Assembly (NCBI GenBank): GCA_018065185.1
Contig: JAGHTU010000037.1
Coordinates: forward strand, 1-59,050
Length of the DNA: 59,050 bases
Direction: 5' to 3'
Source: Candidatus Equicola faecalis
Lineage (GTDB): Bacteria > Bacteroidota > Bacteroidia > Bacteroidales > Bacteroidaceae
Both the position numbers and the translations under genes were made by a program. The notes under the pieces are model-generated. The model was not told the DNA's origin. It saw only the letters and a list, made by a program, of their open reading frames with translations, and searched no databases. Positions 17,079-26,324 of the stretch are shown here, piece by piece. Within the stretch, counting starts at the first letter, position 1. Each line of letters begins with the position of its first letter.

Positions 17079-17812
17079 AAAACATTATATTAGCTGCAGG
17101 ATACGCGACGCGTATGTACCCATTGACAGAGAATACGCCCAAACCTCTCTTGAAGGTTGGTAATGAAACTATACTTGACCGCCTGCTGAAAGATGTTGAT
17201 AGGTTGCCCGAAGTGATGGAGCATATTATCGTGACCAACCACCGGTTTGCCCATATCTTCGAGCAATGGAGGGATGCATCCAATTACAGAAAACCGATAT
17301 GTATCATCGATGATGGTTCGACAGAAAATGGAAACCGCATAGGTGCCGTTTGCGACTTGCTCCTTGCCATGAAGAATATTGACACTAGTGATGGGGAACC
17401 TGTCATGGTGCTTGCTGCCGACAACATATTGGACTTCTCTCTAGCAGGCTTCGTGGCATACTACCAAGAGAAACAGACGTCACTCATTATGTGCCATAGG
17501 GAAGAAGACATCTCTGCCTTGCAACGCACGGGTGTTGTGTGCCTAGACAAGAACAACCTCGTCTTACTCATGGAAGAAAAACCACAAGAACCCAAATCGC
17601 ATTGGGCTGTTCCTCCTTTCTACATCTATGCCCACCATGATTTTCCGCTCATTGAACATTGCATAGAAGACGGATATGGATATGATGCACCGGGAAATCT
17701 CGCAAGATACCTTTGTGGCAGGACGCGAGTTCATGCATGGCAGATGTCAGGGAAAAGATATGATATAGGGAATTTAAAAACATACGAAAAATTTAAGAAC
17801 AGACAAATATGA
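17075..17812 (+). CDS. Sugar-phosphate nucleotidyltransferase
   Basis: A 245-residue nucleotidyltransferase of the GlmU/RfbA fold with the signature LAAGYATRMYPLTENTPKPLLKVG at the N-terminus and MVLAADNILDFS near residue 109 (metal-binding Asp). It has no C-terminal left-handed helix or acyltransferase domain, so it is a bare pyrophosphorylase. It should join a sugar-1-phosphate to a nucleotide; its place between the kinase and the epimerase (ATGA overlaps on both sides) suggests it makes UDP-galacturonate, but the nucleotide and sugar cannot be read from sequence. Confidence 0.8.
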   Translation: MKNIILAAGYATRMYPLTENTPKPLLKVGNETILDRLLKDVDRLPEVMEHIIVTNHRFAHIFEQWRDASNYRKPICIIDDGSTENGNRIGAVCDLLLAMKNIDTSDGEPVMVLAADNILDFSLAGFVAYYQEKQTSLIMCHREEDISALQRTGVVCLDKNNLVLLMEEKPQEPKSHWAVPPFYIYAHHDFPLIEHCIEDGYGYDAPGNLARYLCGRTRVHAWQMSGKRYDIGNLKTYEKFKNRQI

Positions 17813-18789
17813 AGATACTTGTAACAGGTGCTGCGGGCTTTATCGGTATGCACCTTTCCAGACGTCTTCTAGAACGCGAAGACGAAGTTGTTGGACTTGA
17901 CAATCTTAATGACTACTACCCTACCGCACTCAAACATGCACGTCTCAAAGAACTTGAAGACTACAAGGGATTCCGTTTCATAAAGGGCGACATTGCTGAT
18001 CGTGACATGTTGCCAAAACTCTTTGAACGGGAACAGTTTGATGCTGTGATGAATCTTGCCGCACAAGCAGGTGTACGCTACTCTATCGAAAATCCATTTG
18101 CTTACGTTGAAAGCAATCTCGTGGGCTTTGCCAACATACTCGAATGTTGCCGTCATTACCCCGTAAGACATCTCGTATATGCATCATCAAGCAGCGTATA
18201 TGGAGGGAACACGAAGACTCCATTCTCAGAAGACGACAAGGTGGATGCTCCAGTCAGTCTTTATGCTGCCACAAAAAAAGCAAATGAACTGATGGCAAGT
18301 TGTTACAGCAAGCTCTATGGGATGTCCACAACAGGACTGCGATTTTTTACCGTTTATGGCCCTTGGGGACGTCCGGACATGGCACCAATGCTGTTTGCCA
18401 AAGCCATCAGTAATGGTGAACCTATAAAGGTGTTCAACAATGGTGATATGATGCGTGATTTTACCTATGTGGCAGATATTGTTGAAGGTATCATCCGCGT
18501 CATTGATAATCCGCCAATGGAAGATGGCGATAGACGCAGAGCCGAAGTGTATAATATAGGATGTAGCAATCCTGTAAAATTGATGGATTTTATTAACACC
18601 ATAGAAGAGACTCTTGGCCGTAAGGCAGAAAAGATGATGCTTCCTATGCAAAAAGGCGATGTTTATCAAACATATGCTGACACCACGAAACTTGAACAGG
18701 CAATGGGCTACCATCCGTCAACAACTCTCCGTGACGGCATCCGCGAGTTTATTGCGTGGTATCAAAGCGAGAAAAACCCATTAAAATAA
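17809..18789 (+). CDS. NAD-dependent epimerase, UDP-glucuronate 4-epimerase type
   Basis: A 326-residue extended short-chain dehydrogenase. The NAD-binding GAAGFIGMHLSRRL is N-terminal, followed by GLDNLNDYY and NLAAQAGVRYSIENP, the catalytic SSSSVYGG and YAATKKANE (Tyr and Lys), then RFFTVYGPWGRPDMA. DNLNDYY and AQAGVRYS are hallmarks of UDP-glucuronate 4-epimerases that interconvert UDP-GlcA and UDP-GalA for capsule or LPS synthesis. It is the last gene of the three-gene operon, so the operon could feed galacturonate into nucleotide sugars. Confidence 0.88.
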   Translation: MKILVTGAAGFIGMHLSRRLLEREDEVVGLDNLNDYYPTALKHARLKELEDYKGFRFIKGDIADRDMLPKLFEREQFDAVMNLAAQAGVRYSIENPFAYVESNLVGFANILECCRHYPVRHLVYASSSSVYGGNTKTPFSEDDKVDAPVSLYAATKKANELMASCYSKLYGMSTTGLRFFTVYGPWGRPDMAPMLFAKAISNGEPIKVFNNGDMMRDFTYVADIVEGIIRVIDNPPMEDGDRRRAEVYNIGCSNPVKLMDFINTIEETLGRKAEKMMLPMQKGDVYQTYADTTKLEQAMGYHPSTTLRDGIREFIAWYQSEKNPLK

Positions 18790-18817
18790 TATCGTGACCG
18801 AAAAAGGTACTCATAAA

Positions 18818-18849
18818 TTTGTCTAAGGCATATATTATATCTACCTTTG
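18818..18849 (+). promoter_or_regulatory. Promoter of mutA-mutB
   Basis: TTTG (18818-18821), a 20-bp spacer and TACCTTTG (18842-18849) form a good Bacteroidales promoter; the predicted leader is about 53 nt. Confidence 0.75.
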
Positions 18850-18906
18850 TTTGCTCTTTTAAAGAAACACAACTAACATTTAACAATAAAAATAAACTCT
18901 GTAACA

Positions 18907-20757
18907 ATGAAAGAAAAATTATTTTCTGACTTTGTGGCACCATCAAAACAGGAATGGCTTGACAAGATTGAGGTTGACCTGAAGGGTGCTGATTTTCAGA
19001 AGCGCCTCGTTTGGAGAACAAATGAGGGTTTTAACGTGCAACCTTTCTATATGAAGGAAGACCTTGCCGGTTGTACTTCAATAGATGCTCTTCCGGGTGA
19101 GTTCCCTTTTGTTCGTGGAAACAAAAAGGACAACAACATTTGGTATGTCCGTCAAAATATTGACGCAACAGACATTAAGGCTGCTAATGAAAAGGCTCTT
19201 GATATCCTAAACAAGGGCGTTGACTCTTTAGGTTTCCAGTTCCCAAGTGAGTCTGTAACAGAAGAGAACATAGCGGCACTGCTCAATGGTATCCAGCCAG
19301 AATTTGTAGAACTAAATTTCTCCACTTGTCAAAAGGAAAGTGTAAAATTGGCAAACATCCTTATTGCCTATTTCAAGAAGAATGGTTATAACCTTGAAAA
19401 ATGCATTGGTTCTATAAACTTCGACCCTATGCTGAAGATTCTCACCAAGGGTAAGGACACGTCTGCACTTATTGCTACTGGGGTTGAACTAATCAACGCT
19501 TTGGAAGAATTGCCGAAATACCGTTGCATCACAGTAAACAGTACTGCTCTTGTTGATGCCGGCTCTTACATCTATCAGGAACTTGGTTATGCACTGAGTT
19601 GGGGTCAGGAATACCTGCATCAACTCGTTATGGCTGGCGTTGAACCTACAAAGGCAGCATGTCGCATCAAATTCAATATGGGTGTGAGTGTAAACTATTT
19701 CATGGAGATAGCAAAATTCCGTGCAGCACGTATGTTATGGGCACATATAGTTAAACAATATGAACCAAAATGCGACTGTGCATGTAAGATGAATGTATGT
19801 GCAATTACCACATCATTCAACCAGACCGTTTTCGATTCTTATGTAAATCTTCTACGTTCACAGACAGAATCCATGTCGGCAGCACTTGCAAATGTTGACT
19901 CCATGGTTGTTACTCCGTTTGACAAGCCATACGAAATACCTACGGAATTTGCGGAACGCATAGCACGCAACCAGCAACTGCTTCTTAAAGAAGAAGCTCA
20001 CTTTGACAAGATTGTTGACGCTGCCGGTGGTTCTTACTATATTGAGAACCTGACAAAATCTATCGCCGAACAGGCTTGGAAACTCTTCCTTGGCACAGAG
20101 GCAGAAGGCGGATTCCTTAAATCTGCTCTTGAAAGCAAGATCCAGACCATTATTGACGAGACGAATACTGCACGTCATGCAGCAGCTGCAAAACGTAAGG
20201 AATTCATGCTCGGAACGAACCAGTTCCCTAACTTCATCGAGACATCGGAGGGAAAGAAACCGCTGACATGTTGTTGTCAAACGAAATGTGGTTGTGGCGA
20301 AGATGCTCAGATAAAGACTCTACCTTGTCGCCGACTTGCATCCGACTTCGAAGAGTTGCGTCTCTCAACTGAAGCAGCAAAGAAACAGCCGATAGCATTC
20401 ATGCTCACTATCGGTAATCTTGCCATGCGTCAGGCACGTGCTCAATTCTCCTGCAATTTCCTTGCAGCAGCAGGATACAAGGTGATTGACAACCTCGGTT
20501 TCACTACCGTAGAAGAAGGTATTGAGGAGGCTATGAAGCAGAATGCTGACATTGTAGTGCTCTGTTCTAGTGATGATGAGTATGCCAAATATGCAATACC
20601 TGCATATAAAACACTCGCTTCACGTGCTATCTTTATTGTTGCCGGTGCTCCGGCATGTATGGAAGACCTCCAGAAAGAAGGCATTGAAAACTTCATACAT
20701 GTTCGTTCCAACCAGTTGGACACTCTTAAATCACTTAACGCAAAAATGGGAATATGA
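18907..20757 (+). CDS. mutA: Methylmalonyl-CoA mutase small subunit
   Basis: A 616-residue beta subunit that pairs with MutB in B12-dependent interconversion of succinyl-CoA and methylmalonyl-CoA on the succinate-propionate route. The N-terminal TIM-barrel half is conserved (WQP-like [26 protein letters not shown]). The C-terminal flavodoxin-like domain lacks the B12-ligand DxHxxG, as expected for the non-catalytic subunit. Unusual are two cysteine clusters: [11 protein letters not shown] (Cys289, 291, 293, 297) and [11 protein letters not shown] (Cys455-457, 461, 463). They could bind a metal, but this is inference. The stop overlaps the possible mutB start ATGA. Confidence 0.93.
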   Translation: MKEKLFSDFVAPSKQEWLDKIEVDLKGADFQKRLVWRTNEGFNVQPFYMKEDLAGCTSIDALPGEFPFVRGNKKDNNIWYVRQNIDATDIKAANEKALDILNKGVDSLGFQFPSESVTEENIAALLNGIQPEFVELNFSTCQKESVKLANILIAYFKKNGYNLEKCIGSINFDPMLKILTKGKDTSALIATGVELINALEELPKYRCITVNSTALVDAGSYIYQELGYALSWGQEYLHQLVMAGVEPTKAACRIKFNMGVSVNYFMEIAKFRAARMLWAHIVKQYEPKCDCACKMNVCAITTSFNQTVFDSYVNLLRSQTESMSAALANVDSMVVTPFDKPYEIPTEFAERIARNQQLLLKEEAHFDKIVDAAGGSYYIENLTKSIAEQAWKLFLGTEAEGGFLKSALESKIQTIIDETNTARHAAAAKRKEFMLGTNQFPNFIETSEGKKPLTCCCQTKCGCGEDAQIKTLPCRRLASDFEELRLSTEAAKKQPIAFMLTIGNLAMRQARAQFSCNFLAAAGYKVIDNLGFTTVEEGIEEAMKQNADIVVLCSSDDEYAKYAIPAYKTLASRAIFIVAGAPACMEDLQKEGIENFIHVRSNQLDTLKSLNAKMGI

Positions 20758-20759
20758 TT

Positions 20760-22928
20760 ATGGCACGTAAAGAGTTTAAAAACATAGATATCTTTGCTGG
20801 CATTCAGGCAAAGAACGGCAAGCAATGGCAAGAAAAAAACAATATTACCGCTTCATGGCGTACACCGGAGCAGATTGATATTCAACCAGTATATACAAAA
20901 GAGGACCTTGAAGGTATGGAACACCTTGACTTCACAGCAGGTATTCCTCCGTTCCTCCGTGGTCCGTACTCAATGATGTATCCTTTCCGTCCGTGGACAA
21001 TACGTCAGTATGCAGGTTTCTCTACTGCCGAAGAATCAAACGCTTTCTATCGCCGCAACCTTGCAAGCGGACAGAAAGGACTGTCTGTTGCTTTTGACCT
21101 TCCTACACACCGTGGTTACGACCCTGATAACGAGCGTGTGGTAGGTGATGTTGGTAAAGCAGGTGTAAGCATCTGCTCGCTTCCAAACATGCAACGTCTG
21201 TTTGAAGGCATTCCTTTAGCAAAAATGTCAGTATCAATGACAATGAATGGTGCCGTCCTCCCTATACTCGCATTCTATATCAATGCAGGTTTGGAGCAAG
21301 GGGCGAAACTTGAGGAAATGGCAGGTACTATCCAGAACGACATCCTAAAGGAGTTCATGGTGCGTAACACATATATATATCCACCTTCATTCTCAATGAA
21401 GATTATTGCAGATATCTTTGAGTTCACATCACAAAACATGCCGAAATTCAACTCCATTTCAATCTCCGGCTACCACATGCAGGAGGCTGGTGCAACAGCC
21501 GACATTGAGTTAGCTTACACTCTTGCTGATGGTATGGATTATCTGCGTGCAGGTATCAACGCCGGCATTGACATTGACGCATTTGCTCCTCGTCTGTCAT
21601 TCTTCTGGGCTATCGGTATGAACCACTTCATGGAAATTGCCAAGATGCGTGCCGGTCGTTTGCTTTGGGCAAAGATAGTCAAGAGTTTCGGAGCCAAGAA
21701 TCCTAAATCAATGGCATTGCGTACCCACTCACAGACATCAGGATGGAGTCTCACTGAACAGGACCCGTTCAACAATGTCGGTCGTACATGTATTGAGGCT
21801 ATGGCTGCCGTATTAGGGCACACTCAGTCACTGCACACTAATGCGCTTGATGAAGCAATAGCACTACCAACGGATTTCTCTGCACGTATAGCACGTAACA
21901 CTCAAATATATATCCAGAACGAGACACTCGTCTGCAAGCAGATAGACCCTTGGGCTGGTTCTTACTATGTTGAAACCCTGACACAGGAACTCGTTGACAA
22001 GGCTTGGGCGCACATCCAGGAAATCGAAAAACTCGGCGGTATGGCAAAGGCTATCGAAACCGGTCTTCCTAAGATGCGTATCGAAGAGGCTGCAGCACGC
22101 ACTCAGGCACGTATTGACTCAGGTAATCAAACCATCGTGGGCATCAACAAGTATCGTCTTGACCACGAAGACCCTATAGACATTCTTGAGGTGGACAACA
22201 CTGCAGTGCGCAAGCAACAGGAAGAAGCACTTGCAGACCTGAAAGCAAACCGCGACGAGGTAGCATGCAAGGCTGCTCTTGCTGAAATTACGGAATGTGT
22301 TAAGGAATTCAACGATGGCAAGAAGTCTGAGAAGAACCTCCTCGCGCTGGCTGTCAAGGCTGCCGGTCTGCGTTGTACACTAGGAGAAATCTCTGATGCA
22401 TGCGAGGCTGTTGTCGGTCGTTATAAAGCAATCATTAAAACAATATCAGGCGTGTATTCATCAGAAAGTAAGAGTGATGCAGAGTTCAAGCAGGCTTGTG
22501 CTCTGACCGAAGAATTTGCACAGAAAGAAGGTCGTCGTCCACGTATCTTCATTGCAAAGATGGGACAGGACGGTCACGACCGTGGTGCAAAAGTAGTAGC
22601 AACGGGATATGCCGACTGTGGCTTCGACGTAGATATGGGACCATTGTTCCAGACTCCTGCAGAAGCAGCACGCGAAGCTGTTGAAAACGATGTCCATGTA
22701 GTAGGTGTCAGTTCACTGGCTGCTGGTCATAAGACACTCGTTCCTCAGCTCATTGAAGAATTAAAGAAACTCGGACGTGAAGATATCATGGTCATAGCAG
22801 GCGGTGTTATCCCTGCTCAGGACTACGACTTCCTCTACAAAGCAGGTGTGGCTGCCATCTATGGACCTGGCACACGTGTCACAATGTCCGTCATCTCAAT
22901 GATGAATCTTTTAATGGACAAGAATTAA
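20760..22928 (+). CDS. mutB: Methylmalonyl-CoA mutase large subunit
   Basis: The catalytic alpha subunit, 722 residues from the ATG at 20760 (an ATG at 20754, overlapping the mutA stop, adds two residues; MARKEFK is the more usual beginning). The substrate barrel shows [15 protein letters not shown] and [11 protein letters not shown], and [11 protein letters not shown] is near residue 397. The C-terminal B12 domain carries [11 protein letters not shown], in which the His is the lower ligand of cobalt, followed by [12 protein letters not shown]. It requires adenosylcobalamin. Followed by a terminator. Confidence 0.97.
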   Translation: MARKEFKNIDIFAGIQAKNGKQWQEKNNITASWRTPEQIDIQPVYTKEDLEGMEHLDFTAGIPPFLRGPYSMMYPFRPWTIRQYAGFSTAEESNAFYRRNLASGQKGLSVAFDLPTHRGYDPDNERVVGDVGKAGVSICSLPNMQRLFEGIPLAKMSVSMTMNGAVLPILAFYINAGLEQGAKLEEMAGTIQNDILKEFMVRNTYIYPPSFSMKIIADIFEFTSQNMPKFNSISISGYHMQEAGATADIELAYTLADGMDYLRAGINAGIDIDAFAPRLSFFWAIGMNHFMEIAKMRAGRLLWAKIVKSFGAKNPKSMALRTHSQTSGWSLTEQDPFNNVGRTCIEAMAAVLGHTQSLHTNALDEAIALPTDFSARIARNTQIYIQNETLVCKQIDPWAGSYYVETLTQELVDKAWAHIQEIEKLGGMAKAIETGLPKMRIEEAAARTQARIDSGNQTIVGINKYRLDHEDPIDILEVDNTAVRKQQEEALADLKANRDEVACKAALAEITECVKEFNDGKKSEKNLLALAVKAAGLRCTLGEISDACEAVVGRYKAIIKTISGVYSSESKSDAEFKQACALTEEFAQKEGRRPRIFIAKMGQDGHDRGAKVVATGYADCGFDVDMGPLFQTPAEAAREAVENDVHVVGVSSLAAGHKTLVPQLIEELKKLGREDIMVIAGGVIPAQDYDFLYKAGVAAIYGPGTRVTMSVISMMNLLMDKN

Positions 22929-22972
22929 AAGCGAAGACGCTAGTTCAACTTTTAATTAATATAATAAGAATG

Positions 22973-23010
22973 GTGCAGATACTTAATTTTTTATCTGCAC
23001 TTTCTTTTTT
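22973..23010 (+). terminator. mutAB terminator
   Basis: A perfect 9-bp stem GTGCAGATA / TATCTGCAC is followed by TTTCTTTTTT. Confidence 0.85.
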
Positions 23011-23044
23011 ATCAATATCTTGCTATGGGCAAAGCAAAAAGTCT

Positions 23045-23052
23045 TATATTTG
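23045..23052 (+). promoter_or_regulatory. -7 box of the pectinase operon
   Basis: TATATTTG, with TTG about 22 bp upstream, lies 69 bp before the pectate lyase ATG at 23122. Confidence 0.6.
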
Positions 23053-23121
23053 CAACATTTAATATCCACAAAAGAAATATTAAACAAGAGAAGCAACATA
23101 AAACTAAACAAACATACGAAC

Positions 23122-26100
23122 ATGAAGAAAATTCTATTTCTAATCTTAATGCTATATGAAACAATATGTTATGCACAAGGTCCGATTGGCTTTGCAACTT
23201 ACAGCGACTTGGGACTAAATGGTGTGACTGGCGGAAAAGGTGGCGAAGTGGTGCATGTAGATAATAAGTCGGATTTCGCCCGATATATTTCCGACAGCAC
23301 TCCACGTATTGTCGTACTTGATGCAGACATCATTTGTGGCGGTATGCAGGGATTACAGGATGAGCTCTCTCTTGGTTCAAATAAAACCATCTTAGGTAGC
23401 GGTAGCGGACATGCACTCAATGGGATATGCCTAGACGGAAAAGGCCAAGAAAACATCATATTGCGTAACATCACGCTGACAAAGGGAATAACAGACGGAA
23501 TATCAATGAGAAATTGCCATCATGTGTGGATCGATCATTGCGACCTGTCGGATTCGCAGGATGGGCTTCTCGATTTCACACTCGGCTCCAGTTACCTGAC
23601 AGTATCGTGGACAAAACTATATAACCATGACAAGGTGTCAATCATCAATTCCGGCACATGCCACTTTGAAGATTATGGCCGTGAACGTGCAACCTATGCC
23701 TATTGCTGGTTCGCTGACAATGTACAACGTAACCCACGTTTCGGATATGGACTTGGTCATGTCTATAATTGTTTATGGACAAATATCAGCAGTTACTGCA
23801 TCGGAGTACACTCTCAGGCGCAAGTTTTATCAGAAAACAATTATTTCACATCCTCGGCAAACAAGGCATTCAACAACCAATACACAACGACAAAGCCTTA
23901 TGCCGGATATATTACAGATAGCGGTAGTATTCTTGACGGTTCAAATCCGAAGCGACAATCCGACCAACCATACACCGGTATATCATTCAAGCCGACAGAC
24001 TACTATTCTTATGATTTTGACCTCTCCACGGCAAGCCTCGTTCCCGAACTTGTCAGAAACGGATGCGGACCCAAAGAAGAATTGGAATATCAACCAATCT
24101 TATACCCTGGAAACGGTGCAGTAAATATTGACTGCAATATCGGTTTATCATGGCATTCTGCAGCACCGACGTCAAGCAGTGACAAAGTGTATATTGGCAC
24201 CACAGCAGACAATCTGCAACCGACAGATGTATCAACAATCGTACTGCAGCCCAACACGGCATACTTTTGGAAGGTCATTAGCACAATAAAGGGGCACGAA
24301 TATGACTCCGGGATATATCATTTCACGACAGCAGAAGAACAAGCTACGATGCCCTACCCTGCCCACCAACAGGAAGATGCATGGCTGAGATGGCCACAGG
24401 CGCAATATGAGTTTTGTACATCAATGCCACTGACATGGCGGAATGCATTTAATGCAAAGAGCTACAATATCTACCTTTCAGAGAAAAAGGAAGATTTAGA
24501 CACATCACTGATAGGAAACACTACGATTACAACCATTACCCCAAAATCATTGACTCTTGGAAAAACATACTATTGGCGGGTGGATGTGGTAAAAGCAAAC
24601 AACGAAACTATACAAGGTGATATATGGACATTCTCAACGCCAAGAACAACCATCACTGCTGGAAAAAACGAAGCTGAAAAAATGTATCTTAGTGGACTAG
24701 CATTTACAGAATCGTTCCCATCGGCATCCAACGGGACACGCACCGCCGGTGATCAAGGACCAGGCTCACTATGCGCTCTATGGAACGGAGAAGAGGGGAA
24801 GTATGCCATTACGACAGCATATTACAATGAGACAAACGGAATAAGTACATACGGATTGACTGTAAATGGCAAACTCATTGATAAATGGTATAGCAGTACC
24901 GACAATGGCAACCGCACAGAAAGGAAGACACGTCACAGCATAGAACTGAAACAGGGCGATGAGGTAAGAATAGAATTTATTGCCGGACCACGGAACTCTT
25001 CAGAGACAAGCGAGGCAAGGGCGCGCGTTGACTATATCACATTTGAGAAAACAGATAAGGACATCATTGACACAGATCGGCCATCAGCCATTCCGCACAC
25101 ACCGATATCTACTACAACATGGGACTGCGAATATATCGCAATGGAAAACGTCATTTTTCTTGACTCGCTCGGTACTGTCGGTGATTATAGCACATACCAG
25201 ATGACTGACGAATATTGTTCATGGATATCATACAGCGGCACATCACAGATGAAAGCCGTATCAGAGTATGGATATATCAACCCAAAAGACGATAAGATAA
25301 CGACTATGAAAGTTGGAGTCAGCCCTGTCATCAAAAATGATGAAAAACTGACATTCCACGTCAAAGAGACAGAGAATATTAAATTCTATTACACTGCCAT
25401 CGCGGATGATACTATAGTACAACTGGATTACAAGGAGATAAACGGAGACGACAACGGACAGGTAACGGCACCTGCTATATCAAAATTGCAATCAGGAATA
25501 ATGGATATCGTCTTTGACCGCAAAAAGACCTATGCAGTGACGTTACAGATCATTACTGGTGAAGCAATGGTCTATGCAGGAAAACTATACAAACAGGCTC
25601 CCATATTATATGAATACCATGCACCACAGAAAACGAGTACATACGATTATGAAATAATCTGGTCACAAGATATGTTGTTTGTTGACAGCAAAGGAGAAAA
25701 GGGTGATGTTGGAAAGGTGCAGATCGCTGATGGATATGATACATGGTGCAAATACTACAATAACTCCGCTAATGAGATTCAGGCAAAGAATGGCTCTAAT
25801 GCAGTATATTTCCTTGACCCTCTCACTGACAAATCCTGCTCAAAGAAATCAATTACCTCCGGTTCGGGCTATTGCTATGTAGTCGGTACTGTCAAGTCCA
25901 TGACCTACTATATAAAAGACACGAAAAAAATGAAATTCTATTACACCGGTTCGGGAAGCGTAGCCACAGCCCTTCACCTTATTGTCAAGGAAAACGGACA
26001 AGGAAGTGGCATAAGGGTGCAAGGTGGAGAAGCAAAAGGAAAAAGCAAAGCATCCAATTCCGTCGAAACAGAACTTGATGCAAGCAAGAATTACACCATA

Positions 26101-26319
26101 ACCATTATTGCCGATGAAGGCGGTGGAGACATGATTGTTTATGCCGTTAAAATATGGCTAGAAGAGCCATCTGGGATTGAAGAAATAAAAACATCAACTG
26201 GCAATGGGCAGCAGTCAATAACTATTGGACAGAGAGCATACAACCTTCGCGGACAAGAAGTAAAAAATGTTCAGGATGGAATCATCATAAGAGATTCAAA
26301 TAAATACCTAATTAAATAA
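23122..26319 (+). CDS. Secreted multidomain pectate lyase (PL1)
   Basis: A 1065-residue protein from the ATG at 23122; upstream in-frame codons overlap the promoter and do not encode a signal, whereas MKKILFLILMLY... does. Residues 20-330 form a PL1 right-handed beta-helix: VWIDHCDLSDSQDGLLDF near 135, VSWTKLYNHDKVSI near 161 and RNPRFGYGLGHVYNCLW. It cleaves polygalacturonate by beta-elimination. Two fibronectin-III/Ig-like modules follow (each ending in YFWKV or YYWRV), then a CBM6/35-like module beginning EAEKMYLSG, then two similar repeats (around WDCEYIAMENVIFLDS and YDYEIIWSQDMLFVDS) of unknown fold. The C-terminus is YNLRGQEV...KYLIK, a motif shared with two other secreted proteins here. 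The next pectinase starts 5 bp after its stop. Confidence 0.88.
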   Translation: MKKILFLILMLYETICYAQGPIGFATYSDLGLNGVTGGKGGEVVHVDNKSDFARYISDSTPRIVVLDADIICGGMQGLQDELSLGSNKTILGSGSGHALNGICLDGKGQENIILRNITLTKGITDGISMRNCHHVWIDHCDLSDSQDGLLDFTLGSSYLTVSWTKLYNHDKVSIINSGTCHFEDYGRERATYAYCWFADNVQRNPRFGYGLGHVYNCLWTNISSYCIGVHSQAQVLSENNYFTSSANKAFNNQYTTTKPYAGYITDSGSILDGSNPKRQSDQPYTGISFKPTDYYSYDFDLSTASLVPELVRNGCGPKEELEYQPILYPGNGAVNIDCNIGLSWHSAAPTSSSDKVYIGTTADNLQPTDVSTIVLQPNTAYFWKVISTIKGHEYDSGIYHFTTAEEQATMPYPAHQQEDAWLRWPQAQYEFCTSMPLTWRNAFNAKSYNIYLSEKKEDLDTSLIGNTTITTITPKSLTLGKTYYWRVDVVKANNETIQGDIWTFSTPRTTITAGKNEAEKMYLSGLAFTESFPSASNGTRTAGDQGPGSLCALWNGEEGKYAITTAYYNETNGISTYGLTVNGKLIDKWYSSTDNGNRTERKTRHSIELKQGDEVRIEFIAGPRNSSETSEARARVDYITFEKTDKDIIDTDRPSAIPHTPISTTTWDCEYIAMENVIFLDSLGTVGDYSTYQMTDEYCSWISYSGTSQMKAVSEYGYINPKDDKITTMKVGVSPVIKNDEKLTFHVKETENIKFYYTAIADDTIVQLDYKEINGDDNGQVTAPAISKLQSGIMDIVFDRKKTYAVTLQIITGEAMVYAGKLYKQAPILYEYHAPQKTSTYDYEIIWSQDMLFVDSKGEKGDVGKVQIADGYDTWCKYYNNSANEIQAKNGSNAVYFLDPLTDKSCSKKSITSGSGYCYVVGTVKSMTYYIKDTKKMKFYYTGSGSVATALHLIVKENGQGSGIRVQGGEAKGKSKASNSVETELDASKNYTITIIADEGGGDMIVYAVKIWLEEPSGIEEIKTSTGNGQQSITIGQRAYNLRGQEVKNVQDGIIIRDSNKYLIK

Positions 26320-26324
26320 TAACT

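Noticed and set aside
23020..23121. Earlier start for the pectate lyase
   Set aside because: These codons span the predicted promoter and would precede the signal peptide by 34 residues.
23936..23948. tRNA T-loop-like GGTTCAAATCC
   Set aside because: It lies in the coding frame of the pectate lyase, and no acceptor or anticodon stem can be formed around it.
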